A DNA stretch of 14,172 nucleotides from Nitrospinota bacterium (GTDB lineage: Bacteria > Tectomicrobia > Entotheonellia > J063). The notes below the pieces were generated by a model, which searched no databases, was not told the DNA's origin, and saw nothing but the letters and a program-made list of their open reading frames with translations. The translations under genes and the position numbers were made by a program. Positions 4,874 to 13,190 of this stretch are shown piece by piece. Numbering within the stretch: position 1 is the stretch's first letter; each line of letters begins with the position of its first letter. The DNA lies in assembly GCA_003696125.1 (NCBI GenBank), contig RFHZ01000315.1, forward strand, positions 1-14,172. The letters are read 5' to 3'.

Positions 4874-7744
4874 ATGAAAAATCTCCCTGCTTCCCCTGCT
4901 CCTCGAGAGTCTCTGCAGCGACAAGAGACAGAGTATGTCTATCTTGTCCCTGAGATGGAGGGGACTCCAGAAACCTCTTTGCGAGATTATTTTCGGATCA
5001 TCTGGCGCCGGAGATGGCTGGTGCTGGCTCCTCTCTGCCTCCTTCTTCCCCTGGTGGTGTTGAATCTCTCGGTACAGAAACCGGTCTATCAGGCCACGGC
5101 AACCCTCCTTATCGAGAATACCAACCCGCGTATCGTCCCCATTCAGGAGGTCTCCGCTCCTGATCGCTCCCCCAATTTCTATCAGACGCAGTATGAGATG
5201 ATCCGGAGTCGATCCATCGCGGAACAGGTGGTCGATGCCTTTCAGTTGGACAAGCGTCCCCCGGTCCAGGACTCAGCCCTGGTGCGCTTCATGCGCTCGG
5301 TGAACCGTTTTCCCAGCCGCATGCTCACCAAGATGCTCAACCTGCTGAAGCCTGCCCCCCCTCCTGAACAACCTGCCCCTTCCTCCAGGGGGGAGAGGAG
5401 AGGCAATGACCCGGCAGAGGTGCATCGGCAAAATGTCATCACCCAGTTTCAGGGTGCCATCCTGATCGAACCGCGCAAAGAGACCAAGCTTGTCGATATC
5501 TCCCTGCGGGGGTCCAGGCCGAGAGAGATCACGGCCATGGTCAACATGATTGCCGAGATCTATGTGCGCCAGAACCTGGAGAACAAGCTGGCAGAGACGA
5601 AAAAGGCGATCGACTGGCTGACCAAGGAAGGGGAACAACTGCAGGAGAAGGTACACCAGGCAGAGATGGAACTCCAGAGTTTTCGCGAGCAGAACAAGTT
5701 TGTTTCCCTGGATCTGGGAGAACGGCAGAATATCGTGCTGCAGAACCTGGGGGATCTGAATGCGTCCTACATGGATACCAAGGCCCAGCGGGTAGAGCTC
5801 CAGACCCGCATCAACGAGTTGCGGCGGCTCTCGGCCCAGGATATCACCATGATCGAGTCTTTTCCCGGGGTGTTGGAGAACTCGCTGATCCAGTCGCTCA
5901 AGAACCGCTATATCGATCTAAAACGCCAGTACGTCAACCTCTCCAAGCGCTATAAGGAGAAACACCCGAAGATGGTACAGCTCCGCTCCGAGATGCAGGA
6001 GGTAGAGCGGACCATTGATCGGGAAGTGCAGAAGATCGTCAACAGCCTGGAGACAGAGTACCGATCTCTGCTGGCCAAGGAAAGGGCGTTTGCCGGGGCC
6101 CTCAATGCGCAGAAAAACGAGACATTGAACCTCAACAAGGATGTGATAACCTATAACACCCTCAAACGGAATGTCGAGACGTACAGGGAGCTGTACCAGG
6201 CCATCTCTACCCGGCTGGCCGAGACCAAGCTGACCGAGGCGCTGGCAACCAACAACGTGAAGATCGTGGAACGGGCCGTCGTACCCGCCTGGCCTCTCCC
6301 CTCGCGCAAAGGGGCCAAGCTGCTCCTGGCGATCGTGGCCGGCCTGGGGCTGGGCATCGGCCTCGCCTTGTTGAGTGAACATCTGGATACCAGGCGGTTT
6401 AAGGCTGCCGATGAGGCGGAACAGTACCTCGACCTCCCTCTCCTGGGTATCGTGCCCCGCTATAAGCTCCCCCACCGGCATGAGCCGGGAATAATAATGT
6501 TGCAGGACCCCAGGTCTATTGCGGCAGAGGCGTATCGCACCATCCGCACCTGGATCCAGCTCTCGACCCAGACTCCGGCCCAGACCCTCCTGGTAACGAG
6601 CGCCATTCCGGATGAGGGGAAGACAACGACCAGTGCCAATCTGGCCGTGGCCTTTGCCCAGCTCGGCCAGCGGGTCTTGATCATGGATGCCGATCTCCGC
6701 TTCCCTTCCCTGCATCACCTCTTCGATGTCCCCAATAGCACCGGATTGACCGATATCCTGGTGCAGGGAAGGGATTGGAGGGAGGTGGTCCAGGAGACCG
6801 ATCTCCCCAACCTCAGGATTCTCCCCAGTGGAGTCGAACCGCCAAACCCGACCGAGTTGTTGAGCACACGGCGGATGCATAGCCTCCTGGCCCAATTGAA
6901 AGAGGCCTTTGATCTCGTCCTCATCGATTCCCCGGTGACCCTCTCCATACCGGATGTGGCCATCTTAGCGCCACGGGTAGATGGGGTGGTGCTGGTTCAT
7001 TACCCGATCAAGGGAGACAAGGCGGCTGTGCTCACCGCGAAAAGACTGCTGGAGCGGGCGCAGGCTCGCCTGCTGGGCATCATCTTTAACAATGTGCAAC
7101 AGCATGAGAGTACCTTCTACTCCTCTTATACCGGTGGGTATCACAACCGGTATGCCTATGTCCCGACTCCGGCACCCCAGGATGAGGAGCCGGTCAGGCA
7201 CCCGCCAGAGACACGGGTCGATCCGGTCCCTGCCGAGGCAGATCCCTTCCCGGCCCTTGCTCCAGGAATCCCCTGCAAAATCGGGGAGACGGTACGCAGC
7301 GGGGAGCTGGTCTGCACCGTACACGAAATCCTTTGGCAGCAACAGATCGGCACGCACCGGGCCGATTACGGTTTTGCCTTTCTCCTGCTTGATCTCACCC
7401 TGACCAACGAAGCAGAGGATCCCTATCTCTTCGATCCCGAGCAGACGGCCATCTATGTGGAAGAGCAGAGCACCTATGGTAAAGCCCTGGCCTCCCTCAT
7501 CTTGGTAAACGGGATAGAAGGGGAGGTGACTCCACAAGAGCCGCATATCGCCCGTTGCGATCCGATTACGGCCACCCTGGAACAGGGGTTTGAGAGGGAG
7601 GAGATAGAAGGACACCATACCCGCAGCGGTCTACTGGTTTACCAGGTTCCGGAAGAGACGAGCTCCTTTACCTTTGCCTATGAGAGCGAGGAGGTACAGA
7701 TCATCATCCCGCTGACCAAGCGTACAGGTACTACGAGGTATTAA
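4874..7744 (+). CDS. Wzz/Wzc-type polysaccharide co-polymerase and tyrosine autokinase with C-terminal DUF4352-like domain
   Basis: This protein controls chain length and couples synthesis to export. Numbering uses ATG 4874 (956 aa), chosen because AAGGTGG (4859-4865) sits 8 nt upstream; GTG 4862 and ATG 4868 are alternatives. After a Wzz domain with a first membrane helix (about 48-66), a long periplasmic coiled-coil region (about 230-440) carries the GNVR-type segment. A second helix lies at about 482-500. The BY-kinase domain has the oligomerisation motif EAYRTIR (552-558), Walker A AIPDEGKTT (577-585), Walker A' VLIMDADLR (601-609) and Walker B LVLIDSP (681-687). A tyrosine cluster, FYSSYTGGYHNRYAY (748-762), is the likely autophosphorylation tail. 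Unlike ordinary Wzc, about 190 more residues follow: a Pro/acidic linker and a DUF4352-like beta-rich domain (about 801-948). It lies 77 bp after the ATPase gene. Confidence 0.88.
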   Translation: MKNLPASPAPRESLQRQETEYVYLVPEMEGTPETSLRDYFRIIWRRRWLVLAPLCLLLPLVVLNLSVQKPVYQATATLLIENTNPRIVPIQEVSAPDRSPNFYQTQYEMIRSRSIAEQVVDAFQLDKRPPVQDSALVRFMRSVNRFPSRMLTKMLNLLKPAPPPEQPAPSSRGERRGNDPAEVHRQNVITQFQGAILIEPRKETKLVDISLRGSRPREITAMVNMIAEIYVRQNLENKLAETKKAIDWLTKEGEQLQEKVHQAEMELQSFREQNKFVSLDLGERQNIVLQNLGDLNASYMDTKAQRVELQTRINELRRLSAQDITMIESFPGVLENSLIQSLKNRYIDLKRQYVNLSKRYKEKHPKMVQLRSEMQEVERTIDREVQKIVNSLETEYRSLLAKERAFAGALNAQKNETLNLNKDVITYNTLKRNVETYRELYQAISTRLAETKLTEALATNNVKIVERAVVPAWPLPSRKGAKLLLAIVAGLGLGIGLALLSEHLDTRRFKAADEAEQYLDLPLLGIVPRYKLPHRHEPGIIMLQDPRSIAAEAYRTIRTWIQLSTQTPAQTLLVTSAIPDEGKTTTSANLAVAFAQLGQRVLIMDADLRFPSLHHLFDVPNSTGLTDILVQGRDWREVVQETDLPNLRILPSGVEPPNPTELLSTRRMHSLLAQLKEAFDLVLIDSPVTLSIPDVAILAPRVDGVVLVHYPIKGDKAAVLTAKRLLERAQARLLGIIFNNVQQHESTFYSSYTGGYHNRYAYVPTPAPQDEEPVRHPPETRVDPVPAEADPFPALAPGIPCKIGETVRSGELVCTVHEILWQQQIGTHRADYGFAFLLLDLTLTNEAEDPYLFDPEQTAIYVEEQSTYGKALASLILVNGIEGEVTPQEPHIARCDPITATLEQGFEREEIEGHHTRSGLLVYQVPEETSSFTFAYESEEVQIIIPLTKRTGTTRY

Positions 7745-7749
7745 GCTCT

Positions 7750-10212
7750 ATGCTCAAGCGATCTATCGACATCTGTCTTGCCCTCTTGGGCCTGACCTTT
7801 TTCCTCCCCCTGCTCCCCCTGCTCGGTCTGCTCATCAAACTCGATTCCCGGGGACCGATCTTCTACCTGTGTGACCGGGTGGGGAAAGGGGGGGAAGTGT
7901 TTAAGATGTACAAGCTGCGCACCATGTATGAGACGCTGGTCGATATTGGGACGAGTGTTTCTCCGGCCGGGGATCCCCGGGTAACACCGGTGGGACGGTT
8001 TCTGCGCCGCACCAAGCTCAACGAATTCCCCCAACTGTTCAATATCTTGAAAGGAGAGATGACCTTTGTGGGACCGCGTCCCGAGTCCCCGGATCTGGCC
8101 GCCCTCTATCCAGAGGAGGCCCAGAAGATCTTCAGCGTCACCCCGGGGCTGGTCGGTCCGAACCAGATTTTGGGTCGGAACGAAGAGGAGTGGTATCCCC
8201 CTGATGCCGATCCGCAGCAGTACTACATCGAATCGATCCTCCCCCACAAGCTGCCGCTCGACCTGGAGTATGTGGAGCAGTCCTCTACCTTCAAGGACCT
8301 GAAATACATCCTGCTGGGAGTCAAGGAGACCCTCTTCAAGGCGATCAGTTGGAAATTTGTCCTGCAGAAGCGCTCGCAGATCTATCTCCTGCTGGCCGAT
8401 GCCGGTCTGGTCATCCTCTCCTTTGTCCTGGCCCATCTCCTCCGCTTTGAAGGGCTCCCCGAGGGACCGTACCACCGCTTCTTTCTCCAACTGTTACCCC
8501 TGGTGGTGGTCATCCGCCTCTCCTGCTTTCTCTACTTTGGACTCTATAAGACCCTCATCCGTTACCTCTCCACCGCCGACATCATTGCCGTATGCAAGGC
8601 GGTCTCTCTAGGGAGCTTCCTCCTGGTCGGCCTCTCCTTCTTCCTGGACCTCCGCCCCTTTTCCCGGGCCGTCTTTCTCATCGATTGGCTCTGCCTGATC
8701 CTCTTCATGAGCTCGTTGCGTCTCGGCCTTCGCTTCCTCTGGGAACGACGCGCCAAAAAGCCGGTGAACCGGAATCAGAGACGGGTACTCATCTTCGGGG
8801 CTGGAGACGCAGGAGTCCTGGCCTATCAGTCGCTTATGGCAGAAAAGGGGAAGTTTGACGTGGTCGGGTTTCTCGACGACGATCCGGCCAAGCGCCACAA
8901 GATGTTGTTCGGAAAGCGAGTGCTGGGTGATCGTTTTAATCTCGAAGCCGTGGCCAAACTCTACCGGGTCCATGAGATACTGCTCGCCATCCCCAGTGCC
9001 CCGCCTCAGGAGGTGGCCAGGGTGGTACAGGCCTGCCAGCGGGCAGGGGTGCAGTTTCGCATCTTTCCCACCCTCAAGGATACGGGTACCCCCTCCCTTT
9101 TCAATCCTTCTTCTCCGGAGCGAGATCTGGCCTTTCTCTTGGGACAGGAAGAGATGGGCGTGGATATGCCTACCATCCGACGCCTGGTGCAGGGAAGGCG
9201 TGTCCTCGTCGCTGGAGCGAGTAGTGCGGTGGGGATAGAACTGTGTCGCCAGCTCCTCCGCTTTGCTCCTCAGAAGCTGATCATCATCGACCATGATGAA
9301 GCCTATCTGACCGAGCTCCTCATCCATCTCCTGGAGGAAGCATCTGCTGACCAGATTGTCCCGCTCCTCTGTCCGTCAGGCGGTACAGAGGAGAAGAGCG
9401 AAGAGATCGTGAGCACATACAGACCAGAGATCGTCTTCCAGTTGGGATTGCGGAAATATCCTCCCCTCTTCGATTTTCAGATAGAGCATCTGGCCTGGAG
9501 AAATTCTCTCTCCACATTTCACCTGGCCCGGCAGGCGGCTCAGAATGGCTGCCAGTACTTCGTCCTGGTCTCCTCCCTCGAGGCGGCCAGGCGTGACCAT
9601 CCGCTTTCTGCATCGCTCCGCACCGTTGAGCTCAGTTTGCGCCTCTTTTTTGCTGCACAACAGACGACACTGGTCACGGTACGGCTCTGTGATGTCCTGG
9701 AGAGTCGGGGAGGAATCGTGGCCCTGCTCGAACAGCAGATCATCGGTCGCCAACGGTTACTCCTTCCCCGGCGAGAGATAAAGCATCCTTTCCTCTCCAA
9801 GCAAGGGGCGGTGCGTTTTCTGCTGGGATCTCTGGCTCTTGCCGACACTCTCCCCTCAGAGCAGGCGGGGATCTTCGTCTGTACACGGAGCAAGGCTCTT
9901 TCCCTGGCAGAGATCGCCGGCAGGCTGGCCACCCTCTATGGATTACAGCTTGAGGAGGAGATCCCGGTGGAATATCTTCCCCCTCTGGAAGGGGAAAGCT
10001 CACCAGGTACTCCCCGGTCGACAGGAGAAGAACCTCCTCTAGGCAGCACGCAGAATCCGGGCATCGGCATAATGCGGGAAGAGCCCCCTGCCGAGATGCA
10101 GGAAGTCTCCCGGAACATCCAGCCCCTCTTCACCCGTCCTGTGCAGGATTTTTTCAATGTGAACTGGTATGATCACACCCAACACCTCTTACTACGGGAA
10201 GGTACACGCTGA
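7750..10212 (+). CDS. Fusion of initiating phosphoglycosyltransferase with CapD/PglF-like dehydratase (catalytic residues altered)
   Basis: An 820-residue fusion. Residues 1-200 are a monotopic PGT (Bac_transf, WcaJ/PglC type) that would transfer a sugar-1-phosphate to undecaprenyl phosphate; they show a membrane hairpin (8-30), DRVGKGG (42-48), YKLRTM (54-59), NEFPQLFNILKGEM (91-104) and FVGPRPE (106-112). The usual catalytic Asp-Glu pair reads Asn91-Glu92. Residues about 205-820 follow the FlaA1/CapD/PglF plan: four membrane helices (about 213-325), an intact first Rossmann domain (VLIFGAGDAG, 346-355; VVGFLDDDPAKR, 371-382) and a second nucleotide-binding fold (VLVAGASSAVGIELCRQL, 485-502). 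The family's S/T-D-K and downstream Met/Tyr and Lys are replaced (SSLE at 608-611, then no YxxxK), so 4,6-dehydratase activity is doubtful. Residues 745-785 are low-complexity. The gene begins 5 nt after the kinase gene, so they are probably translated together. Confidence 0.85.
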   Translation: MLKRSIDICLALLGLTFFLPLLPLLGLLIKLDSRGPIFYLCDRVGKGGEVFKMYKLRTMYETLVDIGTSVSPAGDPRVTPVGRFLRRTKLNEFPQLFNILKGEMTFVGPRPESPDLAALYPEEAQKIFSVTPGLVGPNQILGRNEEEWYPPDADPQQYYIESILPHKLPLDLEYVEQSSTFKDLKYILLGVKETLFKAISWKFVLQKRSQIYLLLADAGLVILSFVLAHLLRFEGLPEGPYHRFFLQLLPLVVVIRLSCFLYFGLYKTLIRYLSTADIIAVCKAVSLGSFLLVGLSFFLDLRPFSRAVFLIDWLCLILFMSSLRLGLRFLWERRAKKPVNRNQRRVLIFGAGDAGVLAYQSLMAEKGKFDVVGFLDDDPAKRHKMLFGKRVLGDRFNLEAVAKLYRVHEILLAIPSAPPQEVARVVQACQRAGVQFRIFPTLKDTGTPSLFNPSSPERDLAFLLGQEEMGVDMPTIRRLVQGRRVLVAGASSAVGIELCRQLLRFAPQKLIIIDHDEAYLTELLIHLLEEASADQIVPLLCPSGGTEEKSEEIVSTYRPEIVFQLGLRKYPPLFDFQIEHLAWRNSLSTFHLARQAAQNGCQYFVLVSSLEAARRDHPLSASLRTVELSLRLFFAAQQTTLVTVRLCDVLESRGGIVALLEQQIIGRQRLLLPRREIKHPFLSKQGAVRFLLGSLALADTLPSEQAGIFVCTRSKALSLAEIAGRLATLYGLQLEEEIPVEYLPPLEGESSPGTPRSTGEEPPLGSTQNPGIGIMREEPPAEMQEVSRNIQPLFTRPVQDFFNVNWYDHTQHLLLREGTR

Positions 10213-10214
10213 CC

Positions 10215-11222
10215 ATGGATAACACAGCAACCGCTTATTGGCAGACGCAGCAGGTACTCGTTACCGGTGCGGGCGGATTCATCGGGAGTCATCTGACCAG
10301 ACGGCTGGTGGAGCTAGGGGCCCGGGTACGCGCCTTTGTACATTACAACTCTCGCAACGACTGGGGCCTTCTCGAGCTTCTCCCTCAGGAGGTTCTGGAA
10401 GCGGTGGAAGTAACGTGCGGAGACCTCACCGATCCTCTACTCGTCCGCCGGGTGGTCACCGGTTGTCAGACCGTATTTCATCTGGGGGCGTTGATCGCTA
10501 TCCCTTATTCCTATCAGGCGCCCCGCCATTTCCTCGACACCAATATCTGGGGCACGCTCAACGTGTTACAGGCCTGCCTGGAAACGCGGGTGGAGAAGGT
10601 GGTGCACACCTCGACGAGCGAGACGTACGGTTCGGCCCGGTACACCCCGATCGACGAGGAGCACCCTTTACAGGCGCAATCCCCTTATGCGGCAAGCAAA
10701 ATTGCGGCAGACAAGCTGGCAGAGAGCTTTTACTGCTCCTTTGACCTGCCGGTGGCCACCATCCGGCCATTTAACACCTTTGGGCCCTGCCAGTCTGCCC
10801 GGGCCGTGATCCCTACCATCATCACCCAGGCTCTGGTTGCGGACACGGTCAGGCTCGGTACCCTCACCCCGGTACGGGATTTCACCTTTGTCGAGGATAC
10901 GGTATCCGGCTTCCTCCTGGTGGCCGCATCGGAGAAGAGTGTGGGACAGGTCTTCAACGTAGGCATGGGATACGGACTCAGCATCGGAGAGCTGGCAGAA
11001 GCGATCTTCAAGCTCTTTGACCGGCCCAAGCAGATCGTCACCGAGGATGAGCGGCTCCGACCAGAGCAGAGCGAGGTGATGACTCTCATCTGTGACAGCA
11101 CCAAAGCCAGAAACATTCTGGGCTGGAAACCTGCTTATACTTTGGAGCAGGGACTACGCTGCACCGTAGATTACATTCGGAGTCACCTGCATCGATACAA
11201 ACCGACCATCTTTAATCGCTAA
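10215..11222 (+). CDS. legB: LegB-like NAD-dependent nucleotide-sugar 4,6-dehydratase
   Basis: A 335-residue extended short-chain dehydrogenase that most resembles LegB, which turns a nucleotide-GlcNAc into the 4-keto-6-deoxy sugar in the cytoplasm. It has the NAD site GAGGFIG (18-24), and characteristic stretches VHYNSRNDWG (42-51), ALIAIPYSYQAP (92-103), HTSTSETYGS (131-140) and QSARAVIPTIITQ (183-195). The catalytic Thr134/Glu136 and YxxxK (Tyr158, Lys162) are all present, unlike in the preceding fusion protein. This enzyme could therefore provide the working dehydratase of the cluster. It starts 2 nt after the fusion gene, with AAGG inside that gene as ribosome site. LegB identity is from motif memory; whether it uses a UDP- or GDP-sugar cannot be told from sequence. 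Confidence 0.8.
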   Translation: MDNTATAYWQTQQVLVTGAGGFIGSHLTRRLVELGARVRAFVHYNSRNDWGLLELLPQEVLEAVEVTCGDLTDPLLVRRVVTGCQTVFHLGALIAIPYSYQAPRHFLDTNIWGTLNVLQACLETRVEKVVHTSTSETYGSARYTPIDEEHPLQAQSPYAASKIAADKLAESFYCSFDLPVATIRPFNTFGPCQSARAVIPTIITQALVADTVRLGTLTPVRDFTFVEDTVSGFLLVAASEKSVGQVFNVGMGYGLSIGELAEAIFKLFDRPKQIVTEDERLRPEQSEVMTLICDSTKARNILGWKPAYTLEQGLRCTVDYIRSHLHRYKPTIFNR

Positions 11223-11242
11223 TCAGACAAGAAGGACAGGGT

Positions 11243-11956
11243 ATGCAAGCGGTTATTCTCGCAGGTGGTAAGGGTAAGCGGCTCCTCCCTTTTACTCGCG
11301 TGTTTCCTAAACCTCTGGTTCCTTTGGGAGACAGGCCGATTCTCGACATGATTCTCCGCCAGTTGAAACACTTCGGTTTCACGCGGGTAACCCTGGCCGT
11401 GGGGCACATGGCGGAGATGATTCAGACCTATGTCCAGCAGGGGGAACGGTATGGACTCGCGATCGAATACTCTTACGAAGACGAACCCCTAGGGACGGCC
11501 GGCCCTCTGGCCCAGATTTCCAATCTGGAGTCGCGCTTTTTGGTGATGAACGGAGATCTGGTCACCACCCTCGATTATCAGGATCTCCTCGCTTTTCACC
11601 AACGGCACGGGGCCGTTGCCACCATCGGTACCTATCAGAAGACCTTCAAGGTGGAGTTGGGTATTGTCGAGAATGATGAGCACAACTTCCATGCCATTGT
11701 CGGGTACATCGAGAAACCGGTCTTTACCTTCAGTGTGAGCATGGGGATTTATGTGTTTGAAGCAGAGGTGTTGCAGTATATCGAGCCGAACAAGTATCTG
11801 GATTTTCCCCACCTGGTGAAACGGCTTCTGGTCAACAAACAGAAGGTCGTGAGTTACCCCTTCGACGGATACTGGCTCGATATCGGAACGCATACCGATT
11901 ATGAAAAGGCGCTCGAGGAATTTGAGCTGATCAAGGAGAAGCTTCATCTTGACTAA
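11243..11956 (+). CDS. Sugar-1-phosphate nucleotidyltransferase
   Basis: A 237-residue NTP_transferase-family enzyme that joins a sugar 1-phosphate to an NTP, giving a nucleotide sugar and pyrophosphate. It shows the signature LAGGKGKRLLPFT (6-18), PKPLVP (22-27), the metal-binding NGDLVTT region (103-109, Asp105) and YIEKP (155-159). It has only the catalytic fold, without the left-handed beta-helix or acyltransferase tail of GlmU or the CBS domains of PtmE. Between a LegB-like dehydratase and an aminotransferase it may supply their substrate (for example GDP- or UDP-HexNAc) or, with gmd downstream, GDP-mannose. The substrate cannot be read from sequence. The ribosome site GAAGGACAGG precedes the ATG. 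Confidence 0.85.
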   Translation: MQAVILAGGKGKRLLPFTRVFPKPLVPLGDRPILDMILRQLKHFGFTRVTLAVGHMAEMIQTYVQQGERYGLAIEYSYEDEPLGTAGPLAQISNLESRFLVMNGDLVTTLDYQDLLAFHQRHGAVATIGTYQKTFKVELGIVENDEHNFHAIVGYIEKPVFTFSVSMGIYVFEAEVLQYIEPNKYLDFPHLVKRLLVNKQKVVSYPFDGYWLDIGTHTDYEKALEEFELIKEKLHLD

Positions 11957-13151
11957 CTGGAAGGTACCACTGGCCGATATCGATCTGGGGGAAGAGGAAA
12001 TACAGGCGGTCAACACGGTCTTGCGATCCCGCTGGCTTTCCATGGGGCCGGTCACGGCCGAGTTTGAGCGGTGTTTTGCCGAATACCTGGGGGTACGCTA
12101 TGCCTTTGCCGTGACCAACTGTACCGTTGCCCTCCACCTGGCCCATCTGGCCTTGGGAGCAGGACCGGGGGATACGGTGCTCTGTCCATCCCTGACCTTT
12201 GTGGCCACGGCCAATGCCATCTGTTATACCGGAGCCACGCCGGTGTTTGTCGATATCACCGGCACAGAAGATTTTAACCTCTCCCCAGAGGATATCGAGG
12301 CCAGGATCGATGCCTCCACCAGGGGGATATGCGTGATGCACTACGGGGGATACCCCTGTGACATGGAGCGGATCATGCAGATAGCGAGGAGACATGACCT
12401 CTACGTGGTGGAGGATGCCGCCCATGCCCCGGGTGCTGCCTGCTGGATGCCGCTACAATCCGGGAAAGAGAAAGAGCCTGCGGAAAGGGTGCTCCAGAAG
12501 TGTGGGACCATAGGCGATATCGGCTGCTTTAGCTTCTTTGCCAACAAGAACATGACCACAGCCGAAGGGGGGATGATCACCACCAACAACCCTGAGCTGG
12601 CCGAACGGATTCAACGGCTCCGTTCCCATGGGATGACCAGCCTGACCTGGGATCGAGAGCAGGGGCATGGCTTCAGCTACGATGTGGTGGCGCTCGGGTA
12701 CAATTACCGCCTGGACGAGCTCCGTGCCGCCCTGGGCCTGGTACAGCTAGGGAAACTCCCTGCCCTTACCCAGCGCCGTGTGGAGATCACCCTGGCCTAC
12801 CGGGAAAAACTCGACGGGCTGCCGGGTCTCTCCCTTCCCTTCCGCCACCTCCCCCATCTCGCTGCCTATCATATCTTTCCCATCCTCCTGGACAGGGATT
12901 TGGATCGCCACGCCTTCATGCAGTTCATGAAGGCGCAGGGAATCCAGACCAGCATTCACTATCCTCCCATCCACAGGTTTACCCACTATGCGGCGATGGG
13001 CTATGGAGGAGAGAGGCTGCCTCATACCGAAGATATCGCCGACCGGGTGGTGACCCTCCCCCTCTATCCCCAGATGGGAAGGAGCCAGGTAGACTATGTG
13101 GCCGCCGCGGTAACGGAGTGGATAGTCACGAACACTTCCTCGGCATCATAA
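11949..13151 (+). CDS. DegT/DnrJ/EryC1/StrS-family nucleotide-sugar aminotransferase
   Basis: A 400-residue PLP enzyme that would aminate a 4-keto sugar nucleotide, with Glu or Gln as likely donor. Asp156 in VVEDAAHAPG (153-162) should contact the PLP ring nitrogen. Lys200 in FSFFANKNMTTAEGG (194-208) is the Schiff-base lysine, and HGMTSLTWDR (217-226) and LGYNYRLDELRAALG (239-253) are typical of the family. Residues about 166-186 form a charged insertion longer than usual before GTIGDIGCFSF. The start is TTG at 11949, overlapping the previous gene by 8 bp, with AAGGAG (11933-11938) 10 nt upstream; this suggests translational coupling. It could act after the LegB-like enzyme (LegC/PglE-like role) or on the gmd product (perosamine synthase-like). 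I cannot separate these. Confidence 0.85.
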   Translation: MTNWKVPLADIDLGEEEIQAVNTVLRSRWLSMGPVTAEFERCFAEYLGVRYAFAVTNCTVALHLAHLALGAGPGDTVLCPSLTFVATANAICYTGATPVFVDITGTEDFNLSPEDIEARIDASTRGICVMHYGGYPCDMERIMQIARRHDLYVVEDAAHAPGAACWMPLQSGKEKEPAERVLQKCGTIGDIGCFSFFANKNMTTAEGGMITTNNPELAERIQRLRSHGMTSLTWDREQGHGFSYDVVALGYNYRLDELRAALGLVQLGKLPALTQRRVEITLAYREKLDGLPGLSLPFRHLPHLAAYHIFPILLDRDLDRHAFMQFMKAQGIQTSIHYPPIHRFTHYAAMGYGGERLPHTEDIADRVVTLPLYPQMGRSQVDYVAAAVTEWIVTNTSSAS

Positions 13152-13190
13152 CCCTTGCCTGGGTGCAGGGTAGAAAAGGGATATTACCGA

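Noticed and set aside
5918-6895. Long minus-strand ORF opposite the kinase gene
   Set aside because: It is a mirror of the G+C-rich coding sequence of an unmistakable Wzz/BY-kinase. It has no domain pattern of its own.
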